Shown in pieces: positions 55,237-63,306 of a stretch of 64,000 bases of DNA. Origin of the DNA: Bradyrhizobium sediminis (GTDB taxonomy: Bacteria > Pseudomonadota > Alphaproteobacteria > Rhizobiales > Xanthobacteraceae); contig NZ_CP076135.1 of assembly GCF_018736105.1 (NCBI RefSeq), positions 4,710,001 through 4,774,000 on the forward strand. The letters are read 5' to 3'. The translations under genes were made by a program, and so were the position numbers. How positions within the stretch are numbered: position 1 is the first letter of the stretch; every line of letters begins with the position of its first letter. The notes beneath the pieces are model-generated. The model saw only the letters and a list, made by a program, of their open reading frames with translations. It ran no database searches and was not told the DNA's origin.

Positions 55237-55425
55237 TCACCTCATCGCCAGCAGCACCACGGCCCACAGGACGGCGCTGACCGCGAGCGCAGCACCAAGC
55301 CGCGCCATCACGGTCATGCGCAGGATCGACCACGGCGCGGCCTGCGCCGGATGCGGGGATGACGGCCCATGGCTGTGGGTGTGGTGATGGCCATGATCGT
55401 GGCTGTGGGAATGGGAAGGAACCAT
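55237..55425 (-). CDS. Small His-rich, single-helix membrane peptide, first gene of the zinc operon
   Basis: A 62-residue peptide. HSHSHDHGHHHTHSHG (about 5-20) is a likely zinc-binding segment; after a Pro-rich linker, residues 37-60 form one hydrophobic helix ending AMR. It is the first gene after the Zur box, its ATG only six bases from the palindrome, and no ribosome site precedes it, so translation is near-leaderless. It may capture zinc at the membrane for the importer, which itself lacks the usual His-rich loop. Confidence 0.78.
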   Translation of the reverse strand: MVPSHSHSHDHGHHHTHSHGPSSPHPAQAAPWSILRMTVMARLGAALAVSAVLWAVVLLAMR

Positions 55426-55431
55426 GAGGAA

Positions 55432-55448
55432 ATGTTATATTATAACAT
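55432..55448 (-). promoter_or_regulatory. Zur box of the zinc operon
   Basis: ATGTTATATTATAACAT is a perfect palindrome of 8-bp arms around one base, matching the alphaproteobacterial Zur operator (TGTTATA-N-TATAACA). On the minus strand it contains TATAAT, which can serve as the -10 of the operon promoter, so zinc-loaded Zur would block RNA polymerase directly. Confidence 0.88.
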
Positions 55449-55478
55449 AACTGGTGTCCATGAGGCCGTCTCGGTCCA

Positions 55479-55979
55479 TCAAGGCTTGCCGATCGCCATC
55501 GCGATCGCGGCTGCCAGGAACGGGAACGGCAGCGACACCGCGGCACGGAACCAGACGAAGCGGGCCGGCATGAACGGGATTTCCCAGAGAATCAGCCGCT
55601 GGAAGGCGAACAGCGCCCAGGCGACGACGTAGGCGATGACCTGCGGCGCGCCGCCGCCGGCTTTCAGGGCCACCGCGCCGAGCGAGAAGCCGATCACCGG
55701 TCCGCCCGGCGTCGCGGCGCCCGCAACAGTCGCGGCGAGCACGCCGAGCCAGCCCGAGTCGGGCCCGAACCAGCCGGTGATGACCTCCTGGGGCAGCACC
55801 GCCGCGATATAGCCGGAGCCGATCACGCCGAGCGCGATGCGCGGCACGATGTTGATGAAATCCATGGCGCCTTCACGCGCTGCCGCCGTCAGCACCGTGC
55901 GGCCGCGCTGCCAGACCATGAAGCCGAGCACCGCAACCGAGCCCCACAAAGTGATGTCGATGATCAGGGCGGCGATCAT
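55479..55979 (-). CDS. Permease half (DUF318/ArsP-type), second subunit
   Basis: A 166-residue membrane protein of about four helices. The central block FINIVPRIALGVIGSGYIAAVLPQEVITGWFGPDSGWLGVLAATVAGAATPGGPVI closely parallels the upstream gene, sharing LP-E-x-x, GP-SG and PGGP. The pair resembles the two halves of a single eight-helix permease such as ArsP or the UPF0718 family. Its ATG overlaps the stop of the upstream gene (ATGA). It ends before the Zur box region and is transcribed towards it. Substrate is unknown. Confidence 0.85.
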   Translation of the reverse strand: MIAALIIDITLWGSVAVLGFMVWQRGRTVLTAAAREGAMDFINIVPRIALGVIGSGYIAAVLPQEVITGWFGPDSGWLGVLAATVAGAATPGGPVIGFSLGAVALKAGGGAPQVIAYVVAWALFAFQRLILWEIPFMPARFVWFRAAVSLPFPFLAAAIAMAIGKP

Positions 55980-56581
55980 GACGGCGGGGCGCCCTTCGGA
56001 TACATCCTGATATAGACGAAGCGGCCGAGCGCGCCGGCGAGCACCGGGATCGGCAGCGAGATCGCGATCCGCCACAGCGTGAAGTCGGTGCCCAGAATCG
56101 GCAATTCCCAGGAAATCGCCCGGCCATAGCCGAGCAGCGTCCAACTCACCACCATCGCGATGGTGGCGCCGAAATCGGCGCCGACGGTGAGCAGCGCCGC
56201 CGCCACCGGATAGGCGGTGAACGGTCCGCCCGGCAGGATCGCGCCGAACGCCGTCCCGATCAGCAATCCCTTCAGGCCGGAGTTGGGCCCGAGCGATCGC
56301 GACACTTTTTCGTGCGGCAGGATCTCGGCGAGGAGCGCGCCGAGCAGGCAGCCCGCCAGCACGCGCGGCAGGATGCCGCCGAACAGTTCGAGATCGCTGG
56401 TCAGGATTTCCAGAACGCCGTCGACGCCGTCGCGGCGCCACACCAAGACCACGCTGACCGCGACCAAGACCGCGATCACGATCATCGACCAGCCGATCGG
56501 CTTGCGGACGCGTCCAGGGCGCGGCTCCAAGTCCGCGGCGTCATCGGCGGGCGCCGGGTCTTTCAGGGGTGATTCTGACAA
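55976..56581 (-). CDS. Permease half (DUF318/ArsP-type), first subunit
   Basis: A protein of about 201 residues: a charged cytoplasmic N-terminus (1-28), then helices from IGWSMIVIAVLVAVSVVLVW, with the core LPRVLAGCLLGALLAEILPHEKVSRSLGPNSGLKGLLIGTAFGAILPGGPFTAYP matching the second half. The start is uncertain: I see TTG at 56581 and no ATG nearby, while ATG at about residue 33 would lose the first helix edge. The two overlapping genes suggest that an ancestral fused transporter was split, or that two duplicated halves act as a heterodimer. Confidence 0.78.
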   Translation of the reverse strand: MSESPLKDPAPADDAADLEPRPGRVRKPIGWSMIVIAVLVAVSVVLVWRRDGVDGVLEILTSDLELFGGILPRVLAGCLLGALLAEILPHEKVSRSLGPNSGLKGLLIGTAFGAILPGGPFTAYPVAAALLTVGADFGATIAMVVSWTLLGYGRAISWELPILGTDFTLWRIAISLPIPVLAGALGRFVYIRMYPKGAPPS

Positions 56582-56696
56582 GGCAATCGGTCTGGGAGGT
56601 GAAACGGCTGATCCTGCTTAGTCGCGCCGGCACAGTGAAGCAAACGGAACAGTGACGAAACCCATGCGCGCCTGAGGAAGGCCCATGCGGGATTGT

Positions 56697-57071
56697 TCAC
56701 GCCAGATGGCGGACCAGCGCGAGGCCGGCGAACAGGCCGGCGATCGACAGCAGCACCGAGCCCAGCACGTAGAACAGCGCCGATCCGATCTCGCCGCGCT
56801 CGTAGAGCAGCGCGGTATCGAGCGAGAACGCCGAGAAGGTGGTGTAGCCGCCGAGAATGCCGGTCATCAGGAACAGCCGCCACGGCTGCGAGGCTTCGCC
56901 CTTGAAGGCCAGGTAGCCGGCGATCAGGCCCATCACGAGCGAGCCCGAGATATTGATGATGAAGGTGCCCCAGGGAAACGCGGTGCCGAGCCCGCGCGCG
57001 CAGACCACATTGACGAAATGGCGCAGCGACGCGCCAAGCCCGCCGCCGACAAAGACCAGAACATAGTTCAT
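56697..57071 (-). CDS. crcB: CrcB: fluoride channel
   Basis: A 124-residue four-helix Fluc channel. VLVFVGGGLGASLRHFV, then GTAFPWGTFIINISGSLVMGLIAGYLAF (the conserved N in the pore) and RLFLMTGILGGYTTFSAFSLDTALL carrying the Phe and Thr gates are diagnostic. It exports fluoride as a dimer. GAG sits directly before ATG 57071. It ends in the same orientation as sodB, whose terminator separates them. Confidence 0.92.
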   Translation of the reverse strand: MNYVLVFVGGGLGASLRHFVNVVCARGLGTAFPWGTFIINISGSLVMGLIAGYLAFKGEASQPWRLFLMTGILGGYTTFSAFSLDTALLYERGEIGSALFYVLGSVLLSIAGLFAGLALVRHLA

Positions 57072-57161
57072 CTCAAGCTTTCCAGGGATCGGAGCACCGG
57101 CATCACAGGTTTTGCCGCAAGGCTGCGTTTCCCGCAAGGATCACGGGATGCCGGCGCAAAC

Positions 57162-57190
57162 GAAAGGGCGGCAGCGCGATGCTGCCGCCC
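57162..57190 (-). terminator. Rho-independent terminator after sodB
   Basis: On the minus strand GGGCGGCAGC-atcgc-GCTGCCGCCC is a perfect 10-bp stem followed by TTTCGTTT, located 33 bases beyond the sodB stop and ahead of crcB. Confidence 0.82.
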
Positions 57191-57222
57191 CCGGATCGTT
57201 GGCCGATGAACCGCCGAAAGCC

Positions 57223-57819
57223 TCAGGCCTTCGAGAACAGCTGGTCGACATACTCCCAGTTCACCAGATGATCGACGAACGCCTTGAGATAATCCGGGCG
57301 ACGGTTGCGATAATCGATGTAGTAGGAGTGCTCCCAGACGTCGACGCCGAGGATCGGGGTGGCGCCATGCACCAGCGGGTTTTCGCCGTTCGGGGTCTTG
57401 GAGATTTCGAGCTTGCCGTTCTTGACCGACAGCCATGCCCAGCCCGAGCCGAACTGGCCGACGCCGGCAGCGGCGAAATCGGTCTTGAACTTCTCCAGGC
57501 CGCCGAGGTCCTCGTTGATCTTCTTTTCCAGACGGCCCGGCAGTTTGCTGCCGCCGCCATTGGGCTTCATCCAGTTCCAGAAATGAAGATGGTTGTAGTG
57601 CTGGCCGGCATTGTTGAACAGCGGCGCATTTTTGCCGAACGAGCCCTTGACGATCTCCTCGAGAGACTTGCCCTCGAATTCGGTGCCCTTCAGCAGATTG
57701 TTGCCGTTGGTCACATAGGCCTGATGATGCTTGTCGTGATGGTATTCCAGCGTTTCCTTCGACATATGAGGAGCAAGCGCGTCATAGGCATAAGGAAGGT
57801 TGGGAAGCGTGAAGGTCAT
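57223..57819 (-). CDS. sodB: Superoxide dismutase, Fe/Mn type
   Basis: A 198-residue SOD with the metal ligands His in EYHHDKHHQAY (about 26), NHLHFWN (about 76), DVWEHSYY (about 161, Asp and His) and the SCSS-like region replaced by GVGQFGSGWAWL. The sequence is nearest rhizobial iron-type SodB (KTPNGENPLVHG). It dismutates superoxide to peroxide and oxygen in the cytoplasm. The start follows the usual MTFTLPNLPYAYDAL. Confidence 0.95.
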   Translation of the reverse strand: MTFTLPNLPYAYDALAPHMSKETLEYHHDKHHQAYVTNGNNLLKGTEFEGKSLEEIVKGSFGKNAPLFNNAGQHYNHLHFWNWMKPNGGGSKLPGRLEKKINEDLGGLEKFKTDFAAAGVGQFGSGWAWLSVKNGKLEISKTPNGENPLVHGATPILGVDVWEHSYYIDYRNRRPDYLKAFVDHLVNWEYVDQLFSKA

Positions 57820-57930
57820 GGGATGATGTCCGCAATGATGGGAGACGTGACTTAACGGGCCCCCTTATAGAAGGTTCCGTCGATCTTAAACACAGCAATT
57901 TGGGTTCGGGCTGCGCAGGGATTGAGCAAA

Positions 57931-58458
57931 ATGAGCATCGAGATCGACGTATTGAACGGAGACGCATCGTGGCCCGTGGCGAAGCCGCTGTTCGATGCGG
58001 TCTGGCCGCCCGATGTCATGGAAAAGCTGTCATGGGGCCAAGTCCAGTGGGCCCATGCCGACCTCCGCGTGCTGATCGAACGGCCCGAGGGCGGGCTGGC
58101 CTGCCATGTCGGAATTTATTTCCGCGATGTTACCCTGGACGGCCGCAAGATGCAGGCCGGCGGCATCGGCGGGGTCATGACCCGCGAGGACTGCCGCGGC
58201 CAGGGCTATGCCAGCCTCGCGCTGAACGCCGCGGTACGGACCATGCGCGACCGCGAAGCGGTGCAGTTTGCGCTGTTGTTCTGCGAATCGCACAATTTCG
58301 CGTTCTACCAGGCGCGCGGCTGGCACCGCTTCACCGGTGAGGTCTACGCCGAGCAGCCCGGGGGACGCATTCGCTTCGAGGCGATGGCGCCCTTCGTGCT
58401 CGACTTCACCCGCGCGCCGCGCCAAGGCGTCATCGACCTATGCGGCCTGCCTTGGTGA
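57931..58458 (+). CDS. GNAT-family acetyltransferase (AAC(2')-like fold)
   Basis: A 175-residue acetyltransferase. The IGGVMTREDCRGQGYASLALNAAVRTM segment (about 88-114) is the acetyl-CoA loop, and FALLFCESHNFAFYQARGWHRFTGEVYAEQPGG follows. The pattern is loosely like aminoglycoside 2'-acetyltransferases or NodA-type acyltransferases, without their substrate residues being identifiable. ATG 57931 is chosen over a TTG three codons upstream. It diverges from sodB. Confidence 0.8.
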   Translation: MSIEIDVLNGDASWPVAKPLFDAVWPPDVMEKLSWGQVQWAHADLRVLIERPEGGLACHVGIYFRDVTLDGRKMQAGGIGGVMTREDCRGQGYASLALNAAVRTMRDREAVQFALLFCESHNFAFYQARGWHRFTGEVYAEQPGGRIRFEAMAPFVLDFTRAPRQGVIDLCGLPW

Positions 58459-58549
58459 CCATGCGCGCCGCGGGGTGGCGGCCGCAGCCGACGGCCCATA
58501 ATATGTCGATCATCATTTTGTCCGCTCACGCCTGAATGGCCGGTGCTGC

Positions 58550-59923
58550 ATGACCATCAAGGCCTCGCCCGAGGCGCCCCCGGCCGGCATCGCCGCCAAC
58601 GGCCTGCTGACGTCGCCGATCCTGCCGACCCTGCTCAAGCTGGCATTTCCGAATATCGTCGCGATGTTCGGCACCACCTTGGTGGCGGTCGCCGAAACCT
58701 CCTATATCGGCCGTCTCGGCATCGAACCCCTGGCCGCCATCGCGCTGGTCTTCCCCTTCGTGATGCTGACGCAGATGATGTCGGCGGGCGCCATGGGCGG
58801 CGGCGTTTCGTCGGCGATCAGCCGCGCGCTCGGCGCCGGCGACCGTGAGCGCGCGGCGACGCTGGCGCTGCACGCGGCCATGATCGGCCTGCTCGGCGGA
58901 CTGTTCTTCACCGCTGTCATGCTGCTGTTCGGCCGCTGGTTCTTCATGCTGCTGGGCGGGCGGGCCGGTGTCCTCGAACAGGCCCTGCAATATTCGCAGG
59001 TGCTGTTTTCCGGCGCGGTTTCGATCTGGCTGGTCAATACACTGTCCTCGGTGCTGCGCGGCACCGGCGACATGCGGCTGCCGTCGGCAACATTGATCGG
59101 CACCGCCCTCGTTCAGGTCGTGGCCGGCGGCACCTTGGGTCTCGGTCTCGCCGGGATGCCGCAACTCGGCATGCGCGGCGTCGCCGCCGGGCAACTGATC
59201 GCATTCTCGCTCGGCGCGATATTTCTAGCCTGGATCCTCGTCAGCGGCCGCAGCCGGCTGACGCTGGATTTCCGCGCCTTCAGATTTCAGCGCGCCATGT
59301 TCCTCGACATCCTGAAGGTCGGCGCGATCTCCTGCGTGGCGCCGCTGCAGAGCGTGCTGACCATCCTGATCTTCACCAAAATCCTCGCCGGCTTCGGCAC
59401 CGCGACGCTGGCCGGCTACGGCATGGGCTCGCGGCTCGAATTCCTGCTGACCCCGATTTCGTTCGCCTTCGGCGTCGCCTCGGTGCCGATGGTCGGCATG
59501 GCGATCGGCGCCGGCCTCGTGGCGCGCGCCCGCAAGGTGGCGTGGACCGCGGGCGCAGCGTCGGCCCTCACCATCGGGCTGATCGGCCTGATCGTGGCGG
59601 CGCAGCCGGTGCTCTGGGTGTCGCTGTTCACCGGCGATCCCGGCGTCACCGCCGCCGCCTATTCCTATTTCGCCTGGGCCGGCCCGGCGTTCGGGTTCTT
59701 CGGGCTCGGCACCTGTCTCTATTTCGCCTCGCAGGGCGCGGCGAAGGTCGGCGGCCCTGTGCTGGCGGGGACCGGCCGCTTGCTGCTGGTCGGGCTCGGC
59801 GGCTGGTGGCTGGTGTCGATCGACGCTCCGGCCTGGACACTGTTCGCGCTGGCCGGCGCCGCCATGGTGCTGTTCGGCCTCGGCGTGGCCGCTTCGGTCC
59901 GGCTGACGCGCTGGGGTAAATGA
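58550..59923 (+). CDS. MATE-family multidrug/toxin efflux transporter
   Basis: A 457-residue transporter of 12 helices in two six-helix halves. LKLAFPNIVAMFGTTLVAVAETSYIGRLG (about 29-57) is the first-half entry and MFLDILKVGAISCVAPLQSVLTILIFTKIL (about 246-275) the start of the second half. MATE proteins expel cationic drugs using H+ or Na+ gradients. No adjacent regulator is visible. It probably has its own promoter in the 90 bases upstream. Confidence 0.92.
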   Translation: MTIKASPEAPPAGIAANGLLTSPILPTLLKLAFPNIVAMFGTTLVAVAETSYIGRLGIEPLAAIALVFPFVMLTQMMSAGAMGGGVSSAISRALGAGDRERAATLALHAAMIGLLGGLFFTAVMLLFGRWFFMLLGGRAGVLEQALQYSQVLFSGAVSIWLVNTLSSVLRGTGDMRLPSATLIGTALVQVVAGGTLGLGLAGMPQLGMRGVAAGQLIAFSLGAIFLAWILVSGRSRLTLDFRAFRFQRAMFLDILKVGAISCVAPLQSVLTILIFTKILAGFGTATLAGYGMGSRLEFLLTPISFAFGVASVPMVGMAIGAGLVARARKVAWTAGAASALTIGLIGLIVAAQPVLWVSLFTGDPGVTAAAYSYFAWAGPAFGFFGLGTCLYFASQGAAKVGGPVLAGTGRLLLVGLGGWWLVSIDAPAWTLFALAGAAMVLFGLGVAASVRLTRWGK

Positions 59924-59997
59924 TCCGCGAGCCGGCCGATACGGCATTGCACAAATTCGATTTGTTGCTATGCAGGCCTGCTTTTCGGGGGTGGCTC

Positions 59998-60441
59998 ATG
60001 GCTTGCAGATTCGGCTTCATCGTTGCGGTCTTGGCGGCGCTGCTGGGCGCGCCGGCAGCGCGGGCGCAGACCGGCGCCGAAGCGACCGGCATCTGGCTGA
60101 CCCAGGCCGGCGACGCCAAGGTGCGCGTCAGCAAATGCGGCGGCGGAATCTGCGGGGTGATCGTCTGGCTGAGAGAGCCGATCGATCCCGCCACCGGCAA
60201 GCCGCAGGTCGACGACAAGAATCCCAATCCGGCCCTGAGGAAGCGGCCGATGATCGGGCTGCCGCTGTTCAGCGGCTTGCAGCCGAGCGGTCCGGGCCAA
60301 TGGTCCGGCCAGATCTACAACGCCGACGACGGCAGCCATTATGCGAGCCACATCTCGGCGACCGGTCCGGAAACCCTGAAAGTCGAAGGCTGCGTCGGCC
60401 CGCTGTGCGGCGGGGAGAACTGGACGCGGACGAAGCGCTGA
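59998..60441 (+). CDS. DUF2147-family exported protein
   Basis: A 147-residue periplasmic protein: signal peptide 1-24 (ending ARAQ), then the DUF2147 core with GIWLTQAGDAKVRVSKCGGGICGVIVWL, a Cys pair, and a second Cys pair in VEGCVGPLCGGENWTR. It forms a small lipocalin-like beta-barrel of unknown ligand. GGGGGTGG precedes ATG 59998. The gene on the other strand (VOC protein) is convergent. Confidence 0.88.
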   Translation: MACRFGFIVAVLAALLGAPAARAQTGAEATGIWLTQAGDAKVRVSKCGGGICGVIVWLREPIDPATGKPQVDDKNPNPALRKRPMIGLPLFSGLQPSGPGQWSGQIYNADDGSHYASHISATGPETLKVEGCVGPLCGGENWTRTKR

Positions 60442-60452
60442 GTGGGGAAAAC

Positions 60453-60863
60453 CTATTCCTCCATCGGGCAGTTAACCATCCAGGGCATGCCGAACCGATC
60501 GACGCACATGCCGAAGCCCCTGGAGAAGAAAGTCTTGCCGAACGCCATGTTGATGGTGCCGCCCTCGGCCAGCGCCTTGAACCTGCGCTCCGCATCGGCG
60601 GGATCCTCGACCTGCAGGGAGACCGCGAATCCCTGCGGCTGGTGGAAATTGCCCGGAGGCGCGTCGGAGGCCATCAGCACTTCGCCGTCGATCGATATCC
60701 TGGCGTGCATGACCTTCTTCTTCCATTCCTGAGGGATCGGCATCTCCGCGGGCCCGCTCTCATAGGTCAGCATTGCATCGATCGTGGCGCCGAGCGCCTT
60801 GGCATAGAATTTCAACGCCGCTTCGCAATTGCCGTCATAGAACAGGTAGGGATTGATCTGCAT
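60453..60863 (-). CDS. VOC-family protein (PhnB/glyoxalase-like)
   Basis: A 136-residue vicinal-oxygen-chelate protein: MQINPYLFYDGNCEAALKFYAKALGAT is the PhnB-like start, with SLQVEDPADAERRFKALAEGG and DRFGMPWMVNCP as the second half. The PhnB subgroup lacks some metal ligands and its substrate is unknown. It lies in the same strand cluster as SRPBCC, DoxX, ECF sigma and DGPF genes, a set often found together in stress clusters. Confidence 0.88.
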   Translation of the reverse strand: MQINPYLFYDGNCEAALKFYAKALGATIDAMLTYESGPAEMPIPQEWKKKVMHARISIDGEVLMASDAPPGNFHQPQGFAVSLQVEDPADAERRFKALAEGGTINMAFGKTFFSRGFGMCVDRFGMPWMVNCPMEE

Positions 60864-60900
60864 CGCTTGCTCCTTGGGTGATTCGACGCCGCACCGGGGC

Positions 60901-61437
60901 TTATTTTTCGGCGAGCCGTTTCAGGTTGGCGAGACCGATTTCAAAATCCTTGCCGACCATGTTGTCCATGTTGATGAAGACCTGCATCACCTTCGACATC
61001 AGCGGCGCGGGACCATGCATCAGCCATGTCAGAAGGGTGGCGTCGCCCTGCGGCAGCATTGTGAATTCGGCGGTGTTGTGGCCCTCGAACGGCGTGAAAA
61101 AATCGAGTTTGATGGCGATCTTCGACGGCGCCGGCGCGTCCAGGATTTCCATGCGGCCGGAACCGACGTTCTTGTTGCCCTCCCACGCATAGACCGCGCC
61201 CTTGCCGCTCCCCACGTCGCTGAAAGTGCGCTTCATCGCGGGATCCTTGTGTTCGTAAGGCGACCACGATCCCCACTGGTGAAAATCGTTGATCAGCGGA
61301 AAGATCTTTTCCGGTGGCGCCTTGACCGTGATGGCGCGCCTCACGGCGAACGTATCCGGCTTGGTCGCAGCGAGGATCAGCACGATCGCAATCGCAATCG
61401 CAGGCACGACGGCGATGATGGCAATGACTTCGAACAT
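60901..61437 (-). CDS. SRPBCC-family protein with membrane anchor
   Basis: A 178-residue protein: an N-terminal hydrophobic helix (about 3-22) anchors a START/Bet v1-like domain (about 32-178), with VKAPPEKIFPLINDFHQWGSWSPYE and a late LLTWLMHG strand. The fold binds hydrophobic ligands. It precedes the VOC gene by about 40 bases and follows the DoxX gene, so these are probably one operon downstream of the sigma factor. Confidence 0.86.
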   Translation of the reverse strand: MFEVIAIIAVVPAIAIAIVLILAATKPDTFAVRRAITVKAPPEKIFPLINDFHQWGSWSPYEHKDPAMKRTFSDVGSGKGAVYAWEGNKNVGSGRMEILDAPAPSKIAIKLDFFTPFEGHNTAEFTMLPQGDATLLTWLMHGPAPLMSKVMQVFINMDNMVGKDFEIGLANLKRLAEK

Positions 61438-61474
61438 GGCAAACTCCGTATCGGTGGATCGTCGGCGGGGTAAA

Positions 61475-61897
61475 TCAACGTTGCCAGGGCATCAAGCCGC
61501 GCAAGTTCCTGTCGCGGAGCCACAGCCCGCCCCACACCATCAGGCCCAGATAGAATCCGAACAGCGTATGGCTGAACAGCGGACTGCCGATCCTGACATG
61601 CGATGCCATCGCGCCGCCGAGATAGCCGGTCAACAGGATGGCCCCGAGAATCGAGGTCGGCGGAATCGTATAGAGCACGGTGCAGGCGATGGTGATGACA
61701 CCGAGTGTCCGCGCCAGGCTTTCGCTCGACCCGTAGCCCATCCTGTCCATGGTTTCCGTGACCACCGGCCATGGCACCAGCTTGATGGCGCCGTCGAACA
61801 GCAGGAACACAATGACGAGGCCGCTGAGGACACGGCCGGTCCACTGTGCGGGCTTTGAAATTTCCGGGCTTGCCGCGGTCTCGGCGATCGTCGTCAT
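61475..61897 (-). CDS. DoxX-family membrane protein
   Basis: A 140-residue four-helix membrane protein. VLSGLVIVFLLFDGAIKLVPWPVVTETMDRMGYG (about 25-58) and ILLTGYLGGAMASHVRIGSPLFSHTLFGFYLG are the DoxX-like elements. The family may modulate quinone or thiol redox balance at the membrane. GGAG six bases before the ATG fixes the start. About 137 bases of repeat sequence separate it from the sigma-factor gene upstream. Confidence 0.86.
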   Translation of the reverse strand: MTTIAETAASPEISKPAQWTGRVLSGLVIVFLLFDGAIKLVPWPVVTETMDRMGYGSSESLARTLGVITIACTVLYTIPPTSILGAILLTGYLGGAMASHVRIGSPLFSHTLFGFYLGLMVWGGLWLRDRNLRGLMPWQR

Positions 61898-61990
61898 GGT
61901 CGGCTCCGTCAGGGATTGCTGATGCACACTCCAAGGACGAACGGGAGCGGCGGAAATCGACAGGGGGACGAGCGAAATTATTGCGACCGG

Positions 61991-62034
61991 CTCCCTTTTC
62001 CCCTCTCCCCTTGTGGGAGAAGGGAAGAGGTCCC
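61991..62034. repeat. Short inverted repeat, family C (copy 4)
   Basis: CTCCCTTTTCCCCTCTCCCC-ttgtg-GGAGAAGGGAAGAGG forms an imperfect hairpin beginning one base after the sigma-factor stop region on the other strand, and likely terminates that transcript. Confidence 0.65.
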
Positions 62035-63306
62035 CTACTTCCCCGCCTTGGCGCCGCGGGGCGCGCTGTCGCGCATCAGGCGGTCGAGATGCATCCGGAT
62101 GTGGGCGGCCTCCGCCGAGGTGTTGGCGAGCGCGATGGCGCGGTCGAAGGCGATTCGGGCTTCTTCGTTGCGGCCGAGCTGCATCAGGAACGCGCCGCGC
62201 ACCCCGAAGAAATGGAAGTAATTCGACAGCCGCGACGACAGCGGCTCGATCATTTCGAGCGCGGCCTCGGCCCCGCGCACCTTGGACACCGCGACCGCGC
62301 GGTTGAGCGTCACCACCGGCGACGGCTGCATCACCTCCAGCGCGCCATAGAGCAGATCGATCTGGGTCCAGTCGGTGTCTTCGGGCCTGGCGGCACGGGC
62401 ATGCAGCGCTGCGACCGCCGCCTGGATCTGATAGGGTCCGCTGCGGCGGTGGCGCATCGCCTTGTCGATCAGCGCCAGCCCCTCCGCGATCATCTTCTGG
62501 TTCCACAGGCTGCGGTCCTGATCGTCAAGCAGGATCACAGCCCCCTCGGCGTCGAAGCGCGCCGCCGCGCGGGCGTGCTGCAGCAACAGCAGCGCCGTCA
62601 GCCCCATGATCTCGGGTTCGCCCTGGAACAGCCGCAACAACAGCCGCGCCAGCCGGATCGCCTCCTCGCACAGGGTGGAGCGGATCTCGGCGGTGTCGCC
62701 GCTGGCCGAATAGCCCTCGTTGAAGACCAGATAGATCATCGCCGCCACCGCGGCGAGCCGCTCCGAGCGCTCCACGGCGCCCGGGGTCTCGAACGGCACG
62801 TCGGCGTCGGCAACGCGCGCCTTTGCCCGGGTGATGCGCTGCTCCATCGCCGCCTCGGAAACCAGAAAGGCGCGCGCGATCTGCTTGACGGTCAACCCCG
62901 AGACGATGCGCAAGGCGAGCGCGATCTGCTGCGTCGCCGGCAGGTCGGGATGGCAGCAGATGAACAGCAGCCGCAGGATGTCGTCGCGGTAATGCGAGCC
63001 GTCGAGCCGCTCGGCCAGCGCATCCTCGGCGTCGTCGAGGTCGGAGATCGCCTCGTCCTCGGGCAGCGGCTGCTGCCTGCGGTTGCGCCTGATGTCGTCG
63101 ATCGCGACATTGCGGCCGACCATGATCAGCCATGCCGCGGGATCGCGCGGCGGACCGTTCTGCGGCCAGCTCTTCAGCGCGCGCAAGGACGCGTTCTGGA
63201 AGGCCTCCTCGGCGATGTCGAGATCGCGGAAATAGCGCAAGAGCGCACCGACCGCCTGGGGGCGCGCCGAGGTCAGCGCGGCATCGATCCAGGCGGCGTC
63301 GGTCAC
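62035..63306 (-). CDS. ECF-type sigma factor with C-terminal extension (ECF42 group)
   Basis: A 423-residue sigma factor. Sigma-2 (DLDIAEEAFQNASLRALKSWPQNG and WLIMVGRNVAIDDIRRNRR, about 28-80) and sigma-4 (ALRIVSGLTVKQIARAFLVSEAAMEQRITRAKA, about 130-165) precede a 250-residue helical, TPR-like extension (DUF6596-like). This extension and linkage to a DGPF/YCII gene define the ECF42 group. Its start overlaps the stop of that gene by four bases. It lacks an obvious anti-sigma factor, so the extension probably controls activity. Confidence 0.88.
   Translation of the reverse strand: MTDAAWIDAALTSARPQAVGALLRYFRDLDIAEEAFQNASLRALKSWPQNGPPRDPAAWLIMVGRNVAIDDIRRNRRQQPLPEDEAISDLDDAEDALAERLDGSHYRDDILRLLFICCHPDLPATQQIALALRIVSGLTVKQIARAFLVSEAAMEQRITRAKARVADADVPFETPGAVERSERLAAVAAMIYLVFNEGYSASGDTAEIRSTLCEEAIRLARLLLRLFQGEPEIMGLTALLLLQHARAAARFDAEGAVILLDDQDRSLWNQKMIAEGLALIDKAMRHRRSGPYQIQAAVAALHARAARPEDTDWTQIDLLYGALEVMQPSPVVTLNRAVAVSKVRGAEAALEMIEPLSSRLSNYFHFFGVRGAFLMQLGRNEEARIAFDRAIALANTSAEAAHIRMHLDRLMRDSAPRGAKAGK

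Noticed and set aside
57072..57160. A fluoride riboswitch upstream of crcB
   Set aside because: The leader has some GATG and CCGG elements, but I cannot find the required pseudoknot core (GGNGAUGG with a matching 3' CUGAUG...CCU) in the right order.
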